Positions 9,543 through 18,903 of a DNA stretch of 64,000 nt are shown here, piece by piece. This stretch comes from CAVYUC01 sp963816685. GTDB taxonomy: Bacteria; Bacteroidota; Bacteroidia; Bacteroidales; Prolixibacteraceae. A program made the translations under genes and the position numbers. Below the pieces are notes generated by a model that was not told the origin of the DNA, ran no database searches, and worked only from the letters and a program-made list of their open reading frames with translations. The DNA lies in assembly GCA_963816685.1 (NCBI GenBank), contig CAWFMB010000023.1, positions 1-64,000 on the forward strand, given 5' to 3'. Every line of letters starts with the position of its first letter. Position 1 is the stretch's first letter.

Positions 9543-11030
9543 ATGAATAAAAATGCGTTTACATTAATTTTTATAAATCTTCTGATTTTAGTTATTCCGG
9601 CAATTTCTATGGGAATTATTCAAGAGAATTTGCCGAAACAGAAAACTAAAAACCGGATTTTAAAAGTTCCGGCAGATTTTCCCACAATTGCAGTGGCAGT
9701 AGCTCATGCAAACGACTCCGACTGGGTTATCATTTCCCCCGGCACGTATCTGGAAAATGAAATTGAAATAAACAAGTCTGTAACCATCTCTTCAGAATGG
9801 AAAATCAACGGAGATGAATCGGAAATCGATAAAACGATAATTGATGCCGGCGATAAAATACTTTTTACAATTAATGCAAATGGAACAGAAATCAGTGGGC
9901 TGAAAATCATTAATGGCGATCATACGCTGAATGTGGAGGCCAAAGTGACCATTATGCATAACCATTTTATTAATAATCTGGACGGAATGAGTTTTGAATC
10001 AGGCGGCGGTGGATATGTCGGTTACAATACGGCCGAAAACGATCGGGATGACGCACTCGATTTGGATATTGTTTCGGATAGTGAAAATGCAGGCAGTGAT
10101 ATTTTAATCGAGCATAATGTTTTTATAAACAGTGATGATGATGGGATTGAAATCCGGCTTTTTGAGCCACACAACCAGAATGTTCATTATACCATCAGGG
10201 ATAATCATATTATCGGCAGTAATAATGCTGGTATTCAGTTAATTTCATACGATGAATTTACAGGGAAAGTATTCGATATTCATCATAATATCTTTGAAAA
10301 CTGTAAAACCGGCCTGGGTTGTATGGAAGGCGCGCAAACCCGCGAAGATTTAAGTGGCGCCACCAAAATGGATGAGACGGTTTATTTTTACAACAACACG
10401 GTAACAGGATGTAAAATAGGCGCAACCGGGGGAAACAAAATAATCGCTTTTAATAATTTGATTATTTATAATTCTCTGGGTGGTTTTAAAAAGTTCGGTC
10501 CAAATTCGGTAATCAGGAACAACCTGTTTTACCAAAATGGAGGGAATGATCTGGTAGAGATAAATTCCGGAGTAATCCAGGTGGAAAATATCTTTACAAC
10601 AGATCCAAAAGTTAATGAAAATACATTATCGCCCATGGAAAACAGCCCGCTTATCGATGCCGGAGTTCAGACATTTGATGTCGCCGGTGCTGAAAATCCG
10701 AATGTACCCGTTGAATATATTTCCGGGAAAACGCCAGATATAGGCGCGATTGAAAAGGGACAACCGGTCCAAAGAACTTCCGGGAACAGCATATTGCAGG
10801 TGGATGCAGGAGAAAATCAGGTGATTGAATCCCCTGCAGCTTCAATTGTACTGGCAGGAAGAATTAATAATGCCAGTGCAGAATCTTTAACCTGCATTTG
10901 GAAACAGGAAAAAGGACCGCTGGCGGAAATTAAAAACCCGGATAAACTGGTGACCGGAGTTTCACTTCCAAAGGAGGGAATTTATCAATTTTCAATAAAT
11001 TGCCCGAAAGAAAATTCTAACTGCATCTGA
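9543..11030 (+). CDS. Right-handed beta-helix protein, frameshifted before its C-terminal domains
   Basis: A 495-residue product with a signal peptide (about 1-25). Residues about 35-400 are a right-handed parallel beta-helix, shown by repeated short strands rich in N, G, I and V (for example HNVFINSDDDGIEI and RDNHIIGSNNAGIQL), as in pectate-lyase-like and alginate-lyase-like proteins. From about 420 a PKD/REJ-like immunoglobulin fold begins (LQVDAGENQVIESPAAS) but is cut short by a TGA at 11028-11030. Reading one base further on gives TASDAVTIRY and a CBM6-like domain ending at 11469, so the gene was probably one of about 640 codons. Loss of one A from the run at 11011-11014 would restore the frame. 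A lyase or epimerase activity is possible but not shown. Confidence 0.65.
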   Translation: MNKNAFTLIFINLLILVIPAISMGIIQENLPKQKTKNRILKVPADFPTIAVAVAHANDSDWVIISPGTYLENEIEINKSVTISSEWKINGDESEIDKTIIDAGDKILFTINANGTEISGLKIINGDHTLNVEAKVTIMHNHFINNLDGMSFESGGGGYVGYNTAENDRDDALDLDIVSDSENAGSDILIEHNVFINSDDDGIEIRLFEPHNQNVHYTIRDNHIIGSNNAGIQLISYDEFTGKVFDIHHNIFENCKTGLGCMEGAQTREDLSGATKMDETVYFYNNTVTGCKIGATGGNKIIAFNNLIIYNSLGGFKKFGPNSVIRNNLFYQNGGNDLVEINSGVIQVENIFTTDPKVNENTLSPMENSPLIDAGVQTFDVAGAENPNVPVEYISGKTPDIGAIEKGQPVQRTSGNSILQVDAGENQVIESPAASIVLAGRINNASAESLTCIWKQEKGPLAEIKNPDKLVTGVSLPKEGIYQFSINCPKENSNCI

Positions 11031-11469
11031 TGCAGTTACCATTCGATATATCGACAATGGAAATGGAACACAACTTTTTTTAAGAGAGGATAAAACCAAC
11101 ACAATTGAGGCAGAGGATTTTGCTTATGTGTACGGAGATGCCAAAACAATGAAAAAGAAATACATTCGGCTGGAACCGATGTCGTTGCTGGAGTATTCCG
11201 TTGGAATGGCTGGAGATAATAAATTCGATGTCTGGTTTTTGGTGAAAGCGAAAAAATCCAATCCAATTAATTTGGAAGTTGAATTTAACCAAAAGAAAGT
11301 GGGTGAAATTTCAGCAATGGGTAAAAAGGTTCAGTGGATAAAACTGCCTGAAAAAATTGAAGCCACGCCTGGTCAGTGGCAACTTCTGCTAAAAAATGCC
11401 GCAGGACAGGTTTCACTTGATAAAATTATTTTTTCTACCGATAATAAATTCACTCCCGTTAATCCGTGA
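11020..11469 (+). pseudogene. Out-of-frame C-terminal part of the beta-helix gene (CBM6-like domain)
   Basis: From 11020 the +1 frame reads TASDAVTIRYIDNGNG, completing the PKD-like strand pattern cut off at 11030, and then TIEAEDFAYVYGD, a start typical of CBM6/CBM35-type jelly rolls, up to a TGA at 11467-11469. An in-frame ATG at 11128 exists but would begin inside the domain and lacks a signal peptide, so independent translation is unlikely. It is best read as the displaced 3' end of the upstream gene, from a real or artefactual one-base indel. Confidence 0.65.
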
Positions 11470-11497
11470 TAATTGTTTAACTCTTAATCAACAAGCT

Positions 11498-12373
11498 ATG
11501 GCATCAAGAATTTATTGGATAAAAAAGACCACAGGATTTAAAACAATGGTTGTCCTGTTGTTCGCAACATTAATTAGCTGTTCAGCACAGAAGGATAGCT
11601 TATTTTCAGAAATAGGCGTATGTACAGATATTACAAATGCCGACACACTTAAATCATTTGGATATTCCTACATTGAAGAAAGTGTGGGACGGTTCCTTGT
11701 GCCACAAAAAAGCAATGAAGAATTTGATGAAATTCTCCAAAATGCATCAAAATCTGCTCTTAAAGTCAAAGCATGCAACAGCTTTATTCCAGGAAATATG
11801 AAATGTGTGGGGCCAGATGCTGTGCCATCTCAAATTTTAAAATTTGCAGATATTGCTTTTAACAGGGCTCAAAAAGCCGGAGTGGAGTTTATCGTTTTTG
11901 GGAGCGGCGCTTCAAGACAAATCCCTGAAGGCTTTTCCCATGATAAAGCCCGTTTGCAATTTATATCACTTTGCGATTCAATGGCCTTGATAGCCAATAA
12001 CTATAATGTTGTTGTGTTGTTGGAGCCACTGAATAAAAAAGAGTGTAATTTTATAAATTCCGTTGCCGAAGGTGGTGAAATTGTTAAGGAAATTAATCAT
12101 CCGAACATCAGATTGCTTGCAGACATCTATCATATGCTTGTGGAAAATGAACCCCCGGATAACATTATAAAATACGAGTACCTGATTAAGCATGTCCATA
12201 TCGCCGAAAAACAGGATCGGGCAGCACCTGGTACAAACAACGAAGATTTCAGACCTTATTTTAATGCATTGCAAAAGGCGGGCTACACAGGTAAATTGTC
12301 TGTTGAATGTAAATGGAATGATTTAGGCCAGCAGGCCGGAACAACAATTGAATCAATTAAAAGTCAGCTTTAA
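11498..12373 (+). CDS. Xylose-isomerase-like TIM barrel lipoprotein (sugar isomerase/epimerase family)
   Basis: From the ATG at 11498 this is a 291-residue lipoprotein; an ATG at 11546 would also keep the lipobox LISC. The open frame extends upstream to 11396 but overlaps the preceding gene remnant, so that start is rejected. The body is an AP-endonuclease-2/xylose-isomerase-like barrel: EIGVCTDI at the first strand, VVLLEPLNKKECNF with a metal-ligand Glu, LLADIYHM with Asp and His, KHVHIAEK, and SVECKW near the end. Cytoplasmic members isomerise or epimerise sugars; exported lipoprotein members in PULs are common but mostly uncharacterised, and some act on keto-sugars. Followed 13 bp later by another beta-helix gene. 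Confidence 0.75.
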   Translation: MASRIYWIKKTTGFKTMVVLLFATLISCSAQKDSLFSEIGVCTDITNADTLKSFGYSYIEESVGRFLVPQKSNEEFDEILQNASKSALKVKACNSFIPGNMKCVGPDAVPSQILKFADIAFNRAQKAGVEFIVFGSGASRQIPEGFSHDKARLQFISLCDSMALIANNYNVVVLLEPLNKKECNFINSVAEGGEIVKEINHPNIRLLADIYHMLVENEPPDNIIKYEYLIKHVHIAEKQDRAAPGTNNEDFRPYFNALQKAGYTGKLSVECKWNDLGQQAGTTIESIKSQL

Positions 12374-12386
12374 ATAGTTCAGGTAA

Positions 12387-14093
12387 ATGAAGGCAATAAC
12401 CATATTCATAATCATTTTGACGGGGATTTGTACTTATGCACAATGCATTGTTAAACAAAATGTTGGCGTTGAAGCCGGATATGTTGTATCTACATATGAA
12501 TGCGCGGGAATTTACTGGAAAAGAAATAATTCCGGAGTATGCAAAGTAAGGTATAAATCTGATTCTGAAAAAGAGTGGAAACAGGGGTTTGACCTGGTTT
12601 ATGATGAACGGGACGGGGAATACAGGGGAAGCATCGTGGGACTTCGCCCGAACACTGCCTATGAAGCAGAACTGGAAGCAGATAATGAAAGAACTGCACT
12701 GAATTTTAAAACAAGAAGTGACAGTTTTCCCATTGGTAAAGTTACAGAACTTCAGGAAGGTGAATCGAATAAATCGATTCTAATAACAGAATCCGGAACG
12801 CCTGATGCTTATCACCTGGTTACAGTACACCCAGGCACAAAGTCAGTTTTGAATTTAAAAAATGTTTTCAACTACGGAATTGAGATAGATGCAGATTATG
12901 TTATTGTTAGAGGTGTGGCAATTAGGAATGCCGGCATTCATGGAGTCATAATCCGAAGAAACAGGCACGATGTGGTTGTTGAACAATGTTACATTACCTT
13001 TTGGGGAAGGATTGGCGGCCCTAAAACTTACGGGAATCTGGAAGGGGCTTCTGATAGCGGAATTTACGCAGAATCTGGTACATCCAACCTGACGCTGCAG
13101 CGTAATCTTATTGAGGATCCACGCGGGGCTTCAAATGATTGGGAAACCGGACATCCGGATGGCCCTCAGGGAATATCGGTTACAGAAAGTAAAGGAGGAA
13201 ATGTAATTCGTTATAACGAAATAGTTTCCACTGAAGACCATGGATATAACGACGGAATTGGTGGAGGAAGAAATTTTTCCTTTACCGGAAATTTAAATAA
13301 AGACTCTGATGTTTACGGTAACATTATCCGCAGTGTTTGGGATGATGCAATTGAATGCGAAGGAGGAAATACAAATATCCGGATTTGGGGAAATTATATG
13401 CATTTCTTCTTTAATGCCATTGCAACGGCTTCCACATCAAAAGGTCCCATTTATATTTTCAGAAATGTTGCCGGTGAAAGCAGAACAGGCCACCGAAACA
13501 GTACGGGCGGTGCATTTATCAAAACCGGTGAAAGAGATGAATTTGGTGGTGGAAGACGGTTTGTATTTCATAATACCATTTTGCAACCCGATGGTGTGAC
13601 AAATGTATTTACAGGCCATGTTAATCCGAATTGCGTAACAAGAAACAACATTTTTGATGTGCCTGGAAGACTTGCAACCGATAAGGAAAAGGAACCGAAA
13701 AGTGACTACGATTTTGATTATTTCTCAGGAAGCATCAAAGGGCTGACTGCCAAAGAGGAGCATGGAATAGAATTTAATGTTACTCCATCTGGTACCCGGC
13801 TTTACCGTTCATCTTATTCCCTTGAATTTTATCCACGGTCTTCAATTAACAGTATTAATTGGGGGAAACATCAGTATGAATTTGGAGACCAAAAGGTGGA
13901 AATAACCGATCCAGTCGTTTGGATTAAAAATCCGTTGATTGACTCCGGAATTCTTCTGCCCGGTTTTAATGATAATTTTTATGGTGAGGCACCCGAACCT
14001 GGCGCTTTTGAATTGGGAAATCCACCTGTTCAATTCGGTAGACGGGCTTATCTGAATTTTAATGAAGATCTGGCACCATGGGAAAAATATTAA
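12387..14093 (+). CDS. Exported FN3-like plus right-handed beta-helix protein (putative polysaccharide lyase)
   Basis: A 568-residue protein with signal peptide (about 1-18, ending TYAQ). Residues about 25-115 form a fibronectin-III-like sandwich (ECAGIYWKR, VGLRPNTAYEAELEA). From about 150 to 430 there are stacked beta-helix coils such as DYVIVRGVAIRNAGIHGVII and RYNEIVSTEDHGYNDGIGGG. The end (about 520-568) carries a PEPGAFELG-like closing coil found in many PL-type helix proteins. Catalytic residues cannot be assigned by eye. Probable periplasmic or surface lyase, or a glycan-binding protein. It ends the first enzyme run; the next gene starts 106 bp later after an AT-rich spacer. Confidence 0.65.
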   Translation: MKAITIFIIILTGICTYAQCIVKQNVGVEAGYVVSTYECAGIYWKRNNSGVCKVRYKSDSEKEWKQGFDLVYDERDGEYRGSIVGLRPNTAYEAELEADNERTALNFKTRSDSFPIGKVTELQEGESNKSILITESGTPDAYHLVTVHPGTKSVLNLKNVFNYGIEIDADYVIVRGVAIRNAGIHGVIIRRNRHDVVVEQCYITFWGRIGGPKTYGNLEGASDSGIYAESGTSNLTLQRNLIEDPRGASNDWETGHPDGPQGISVTESKGGNVIRYNEIVSTEDHGYNDGIGGGRNFSFTGNLNKDSDVYGNIIRSVWDDAIECEGGNTNIRIWGNYMHFFFNAIATASTSKGPIYIFRNVAGESRTGHRNSTGGAFIKTGERDEFGGGRRFVFHNTILQPDGVTNVFTGHVNPNCVTRNNIFDVPGRLATDKEKEPKSDYDFDYFSGSIKGLTAKEEHGIEFNVTPSGTRLYRSSYSLEFYPRSSINSINWGKHQYEFGDQKVEITDPVVWIKNPLIDSGILLPGFNDNFYGEAPEPGAFELGNPPVQFGRRAYLNFNEDLAPWEKY

Positions 14094-14199
14094 AATGGTT
14101 TTACTTATTTGTACTGATTCTTTTGTGAAAATCTTAAACTTATAAATTTTAAACATATAGTTTTAAACCATTGAACCAAAACCAAAAAGACGGGGAAAT

Positions 14200-17100
14200 A
14201 TGAAAAAATATTTAATACTGATTCTCCTTTTCCACCTCCTGATATCAAAACCAATATTTTCGCACGACTGGCCCATGTGGCGTTATGATTTTAACCGCTC
14301 CGCATCTTCACCGGAACAACTGGCAGAACAGCTTTATTTGCAATGGCAGGTTACCTTTTCTCCCCGAAATCCGGTGTGGGATGATCCGTTAAACCGGAAT
14401 CTCATGCCATACGATTGTCTTTTCGAACCGGTAGTAGAAAAGAATAAATTATTTATAGGATTTAACGATCAGGATAAAGTAGTAGCTCTTGATTTAAATA
14501 CAGGCAAAGAACTTTGGCATTTTTATGCGGATGGCCCGGTTCGGTTGCCTCTGGCCATAAACAAAGGTAAAATTTATTTAACCGGAGACGACGGTTATAT
14601 TTATTGCCTGAACACGGATAATGGAAATTTGATCTGGAAGCGTCTACTTGCACCGGCAGAAAATAAATTACTTGGAAACAAGCGGCTGATTTCCATGTGG
14701 CCGGCCAGGGGAGGTGTGGTGATTAAAGATGATATGGTGTACACGGCCGCCAGCATTTTTCCGTTGATGGGAACATTTATTTATGCGCTCGATGCCGCTA
14801 CCGGCGATATTGTCTGGAAAAACGAAGCAACCGGCAGCAATTATATTCTTCAACCACATCGTTCACCCGCTTTTGCCGACGTAGCTCCTCAGGGGGCTTT
14901 TACCATTAGCGGAAACAAATTACTTGTAGCCGGAGGGCGCACAGTTCCGGCAGCGTTCGATTTAAAAACAGGAGAAGAACTTTATTATCACCTGGCAGCT
15001 AACCAGAAAACCGGCGGATCATTTTCATGTGCCAGCGACAATGTTTTTTTTAACCATTCCCGGAAAAGACTCACCAACATGTATGATTCAGAAACCGGTA
15101 ATTTACTCGTTTCAGGAGTTGGCGAATACCCGGTAATTAGCGATGACAGGATCTATTTTTCAGGAAAAAAATTGTTGGCTGCAGAATTAAAAGCAGATAA
15201 TAAACTGGATACTTTATGGAAAAAAAATATTTCAGCCTGCAACGATTTGATTAAAGCAGGGAACTGTCTTTATGCAGCCGACAGTGCAGGAATAACCGCA
15301 ATTAAGCTTTTAGCCGGAAGTAAAACAGAAATTATCTGGAACTATCAAACTGACAAAAATATAGAACGGCTCATAGCAGCAAACGGAAAATTAATTGCAG
15401 TGTCAACGGATGGTTCAATAATGATATTTGGCGATACCCCTGTTGAACAAGTGGCGGATTATACAACTCAAAAAGGTTTCTGTTTACCGGTTAAAGAATC
15501 AAAGGTTGTAAAGGAATCAAAAATTGAAGATGGATACTGTCTTGTACTTGGTACTGAAAATATTCAGCTTTTAGAGGAACTTGTTGGTTCTTCCGGTCTA
15601 AATATCGTAGCCTTTGAAAAAGACATTGCAAGAGTCCGGTTTTTAAGGGAATATTTTGACAAGGCAGGTGTACCAGCAAATCGGTTATGTTTTCAACATT
15701 ATAAAGATGATTTCCCGCTTCTTCCCAAATATTTTTCCTCGCTTACCATTATAAATGACCAGTACTGGTTGGACGATGAAGGTAAAATTAATTTGGATAA
15801 AATTTATGAGTCAACCCGACCTTACGGAGGTAAAATTTTTATAGCAACTAAAAGAAAAGATCAGAACCAATTACTAAAAACGATAGTGGAGCTTAAACTC
15901 CCCGGTGCGTTAACCGACAAACAAAAAGGATACTGTGTGGTAACCCGCAATGGATCATTACAGGGATCTTCTCCCTGGACACATAACTATGGCGACATAG
16001 CCAATACTGTAAAATCGGACGATCAGTTGGTAAAGGCACCTTTGGGGATTTTATGGTTCGGTGGAAATTCAAACCTGGAAGTACTTCCAAGACACGGACA
16101 TGGTCCGGGAGAACAGGTAACCGATGGTAAACTGATTATACAGGGAATCAACAGCATCAGTGCACGAGATGTATATACCGGCAGAGTGCTTTGGAGACAC
16201 GAATCTGAACAGTTGATTGACGACAACTGGCTGGTGTATTATGATGAAAGCTACGATGGGGAAAATCCACTTGACACAAAATACAACCAGGAGCATCTGC
16301 CCGGTTCCAATGCCCGGGGAACCAATTTTATTGCCACCAAAGAATTTGTTTACCTGATTGAAGGAAACGAATGCAGCCTTATCGATATCAACACAGGTGA
16401 AACAGCCAAAGTATTTAATACGGGCAACGATGAAACCCGGAGACTTGGCTATATAGGAGTATATAAGGATTTATTAATTCTGGGAAATAACTTTGCAGAA
16501 TTTCCGGAAATGGAGAAAGATGCTGCTGAGTTGAAAAAGGAACGATTTGCGGACTATAACCTTACCGCCAGTCAGGAGCTGATGATTCTGAACCGGTTTA
16601 CAGGGGAGAAATTATGGAGTATCAATGCTAATCATGGCTTTATTCACAACTCAGTCATTGCAGGTGATGACATTTTGTTTTGCCTCGATAAACTTCCGCA
16701 ATATTTGGAAACAAAAATGAGAAGACGAGGAGAACCACTGCCAGAAGGTTCAAGACTTCTGTACCTTAATGCACGGACAGGTGAAATTATCCATGAAACA
16801 GGCGGGGATGTTTTTGGAACATGGCTGGGATATTCCGGTGAATATAAATTATTGCTTCAGGCAACCCGTCCGTCGCGCGATATGCTGAACGGAGAAGTAG
16901 GAACACGTATGATTGTTTATGATATCCGTACCAACAATAAAATATGGGATCGGGAAATGACTTATGCCAATCCTCCCATTATTCATAACGATAAGATAAT
17001 TACGGAGGGAGAAGGTTTTAGTTTACTTACAGGAGAACCTCTTACCCAAAAAGATCCGGTAACCGGAGAAGATTTAAAGTGGAGTTTTAAAAGGGAATAT

Positions 17101-17895
17101 GGTTGCGGGATTGTAGCTGCAAGCGAACATCTTTTAACTTTCCGTTCAGCCTCCGCAGGTTTTGTCAATCTCGATGCCAATGAAGGAACCGGAAGCCTTG
17201 GGGGCTGGAAGGCCAGTTGTTCAACAAATTTAATTGCTGCCGATGGCGTGCTAAATTCACCCGATTATACCCGGACCTGCCAGTGTGCTTATCAAAACCA
17301 GACTTCGCTTGCATTAATAAATATGCCCTGGATGACCTATTGGACAAACAGCAATTACAAATGGAACGGAAAACAGGTTCAGCAACTTGGTTTAAATCTG
17401 AATGCCCCGGGCGACAGAAGCGCGGATGATAATGTGTTGTGGTTCGAATTTCCGGTGGTTGCCGGTGCGCCTCCCGGAATCCCGGTGAAAATAGATACGT
17501 CCGGTTTTAAGCAAATCAGAAAAGAACCGGTGAGCGTTGTATCTGACCGTACTCCCTGGGTAAGTGCAAGTGCATTGGGAGGCGTAAAATCGATTGAAAT
17601 AACATTGTGTGACGGGGAATTTATTCCTGAATCATCATATACTGTGAAACTTTATTTTGCCGAACTGGAAGATAAAAATCCGGGAGAACGTGAATTTGAT
17701 ATTGCAATCCAGGGAAAAAAAGTGGCCAGTGCTTTTGACATTCTAAAAGAAGCAGGAGAACAGGATAAAGAAGTAATAAAATCATTTGAGGGAATTAAGG
17801 CAGGTAAAACAATGAAAATTGAACTTATTCCGGTTAAAGGGAACTCATTGATTTCAGGAATTGAACTTACACAGGAAAAACTGGCGGAAAAATGA
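14200..17895 (+). CDS. PQQ-type beta-propeller with methyltransferase-like insert and malectin-like C-terminus
   Basis: A 1231-residue exported protein (signal about 1-21), start preceded by CGGGGAAAT. Residues about 24-430 carry PQQ/quinoprotein-type propeller blades (DLNTGKELWHF, LNTDNGNLIWKR, LDAATGDIVWKN). Residues about 440-590 resemble a Rossmann class I methyltransferase (GYCLVLGTENIQLLEEL, VAFEKD, RPYGGKIFIA), but the SAM-binding glycine motif is replaced by LGTEN, so it is probably inactive. Blades resume about 600-1050 (YTGRVLWRHE, LNRFTGEKLWSIN) and include RTCQCAYQNQTSLAL with Cys1027 and Cys1029. Residues about 1110-1225 look like a malectin domain. I recall similar proteins in Planctomycetes and Verrucomicrobia, without known function. 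Its end overlaps the next gene by 4 bp, implying coupling. Confidence 0.75.
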   Translation: MKKYLILILLFHLLISKPIFSHDWPMWRYDFNRSASSPEQLAEQLYLQWQVTFSPRNPVWDDPLNRNLMPYDCLFEPVVEKNKLFIGFNDQDKVVALDLNTGKELWHFYADGPVRLPLAINKGKIYLTGDDGYIYCLNTDNGNLIWKRLLAPAENKLLGNKRLISMWPARGGVVIKDDMVYTAASIFPLMGTFIYALDAATGDIVWKNEATGSNYILQPHRSPAFADVAPQGAFTISGNKLLVAGGRTVPAAFDLKTGEELYYHLAANQKTGGSFSCASDNVFFNHSRKRLTNMYDSETGNLLVSGVGEYPVISDDRIYFSGKKLLAAELKADNKLDTLWKKNISACNDLIKAGNCLYAADSAGITAIKLLAGSKTEIIWNYQTDKNIERLIAANGKLIAVSTDGSIMIFGDTPVEQVADYTTQKGFCLPVKESKVVKESKIEDGYCLVLGTENIQLLEELVGSSGLNIVAFEKDIARVRFLREYFDKAGVPANRLCFQHYKDDFPLLPKYFSSLTIINDQYWLDDEGKINLDKIYESTRPYGGKIFIATKRKDQNQLLKTIVELKLPGALTDKQKGYCVVTRNGSLQGSSPWTHNYGDIANTVKSDDQLVKAPLGILWFGGNSNLEVLPRHGHGPGEQVTDGKLIIQGINSISARDVYTGRVLWRHESEQLIDDNWLVYYDESYDGENPLDTKYNQEHLPGSNARGTNFIATKEFVYLIEGNECSLIDINTGETAKVFNTGNDETRRLGYIGVYKDLLILGNNFAEFPEMEKDAAELKKERFADYNLTASQELMILNRFTGEKLWSINANHGFIHNSVIAGDDILFCLDKLPQYLETKMRRRGEPLPEGSRLLYLNARTGEIIHETGGDVFGTWLGYSGEYKLLLQATRPSRDMLNGEVGTRMIVYDIRTNNKIWDREMTYANPPIIHNDKIITEGEGFSLLTGEPLTQKDPVTGEDLKWSFKREYGCGIVAASEHLLTFRSASAGFVNLDANEGTGSLGGWKASCSTNLIAADGVLNSPDYTRTCQCAYQNQTSLALINMPWMTYWTNSNYKWNGKQVQQLGLNLNAPGDRSADDNVLWFEFPVVAGAPPGIPVKIDTSGFKQIRKEPVSVVSDRTPWVSASALGGVKSIEITLCDGEFIPESSYTVKLYFAELEDKNPGEREFDIAIQGKKVASAFDILKEAGEQDKEVIKSFEGIKAGKTMKIELIPVKGNSLISGIELTQEKLAEK

Positions 17896-18680
17896 AACGG
17901 ATTTATTTGAAAATAATAATAATTGGCGCGATACTGAGTATGGCCTGTACGACAAAAGTTTCCGAATGGATTTTACAAAACGAAGCTCCTCAGAATTATG
18001 CGCTCGTTTATTTTCATAAAAATAAACTGACAGAAACCATACAGAATCAAAATAATGAAATTGAAAATCAGCTAAAACAGGCAAATATCCTTTTCAAAAC
18101 AATGGAAACAGATAAAATTGAAAAGCCTTACTATGCTTTGTATTTCAATAATCAATTCATCACAAAATCTGAGGACGGCAAAGCCATTGAAAAGATAGCT
18201 GCATCTCCCCTCCGAAAAAAAATTACATCTGATTTAAAGAACGGGAATTTGTGCGTGATGCTTTACCTGAAGAGCGGGAATAAGGAAAAGGACGAGAAGG
18301 GTTTGGAGACATTGAAGAAAGCACTTAAATTATCGCCGTACGGCAATATTATTTCGGTGGTGGAACTGGACAGAAACAGTGAGGATGAAAAGTTACTGGT
18401 AACCATGTTACTGAATGTGGAAAATGATTTAAAAGATATTCAGGAACCCATGTTGTTTGGAATTTTTGGTCGTTTCCGTGCGCTGGAGCCATTACTGGCA
18501 AAGGGTATATCGGAAGAAAACATCCACCTGATGATTGATTTTTTTACGGCTGACTGCAGTTGCCTGATTAAAGATAATCTACCGGGAAGAAGTATCCTTT
18601 GCAGCGATAACTGGGAAAATCCGAAGCCGGCTCTTGTCAACGAAATACTTGATGCAAATCCTGAACTTATTCATCAGTAA
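17892..18680 (+). CDS. Conserved lipoprotein of unknown function with CxC motif
   Basis: A 262-residue protein whose ATG overlaps the preceding stop (ATGA), so translation is coupled to the propeller gene. The leader ends in SMACTT, giving a lipobox Cys at residue 19. The body is alpha/beta with segments CVMLYLKSGNKEKDEKG and ISVVELDRNSEDEKLLVTML, then MLFGIFGRFRALEPLLAKGI and, near the end, FFTADCSCLIKDN with Cys222 and Cys224. From memory this layout resembles uncharacterised Planctomycetes/Verrucomicrobia proteins next to FtsX permeases; I cannot verify that here. The middle could be a degenerate thioredoxin-like fold. Partner roles with the permease at 18904 are likely from gene order. 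Confidence 0.6.
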   Translation: MKRIYLKIIIIGAILSMACTTKVSEWILQNEAPQNYALVYFHKNKLTETIQNQNNEIENQLKQANILFKTMETDKIEKPYYALYFNNQFITKSEDGKAIEKIAASPLRKKITSDLKNGNLCVMLYLKSGNKEKDEKGLETLKKALKLSPYGNIISVVELDRNSEDEKLLVTMLLNVENDLKDIQEPMLFGIFGRFRALEPLLAKGISEENIHLMIDFFTADCSCLIKDNLPGRSILCSDNWENPKPALVNEILDANPELIHQ

Positions 18681-18902
18681 ATGAAGCAAGACACCGTTGC
18701 ATACGATTCATTGGACGCGCGACCTTTACCAAAATGGCTTACCGATCAGCGGGACGGACTAAATACATATCAGCCTGAAAAGCTGGTGATGAAAGAGGAC
18801 AATACACTGCAAATTTCCATCATTTCTACCGGAGTTGTAATCCTTTTAACCGTAATGATTTTAACCATCTGGTTTCTACGAAAAAATAAAAAGAGAAAGT
18901 AA
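18681..18902 (+). CDS. Small single-pass membrane protein of unknown function
   Basis: A 73-residue product whose ATG directly follows the TAA of the previous gene and whose TAA is separated from the next ATG by one base. The first 45 residues are polar (RPLPKWLTDQRDGL), then one transmembrane helix (about 47-68) and a basic KNKKRK tail, so the tail should face the cytoplasm and the N-terminal part the periplasm. No family recognised. The tight packing argues that it is a genuine subunit of the neighbouring lipoprotein/ABC system rather than a chance frame. Confidence 0.6.
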   Translation: MKQDTVAYDSLDARPLPKWLTDQRDGLNTYQPEKLVMKEDNTLQISIISTGVVILLTVMILTIWFLRKNKKRK

Positions 18903-18903
18903 T

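Noticed and set aside
11396..11497. N-terminal extension of the TIM-barrel lipoprotein
   Set aside because: It overlaps the displaced end of the beta-helix gene and destroys the signal peptide; ATG 11498 is better.
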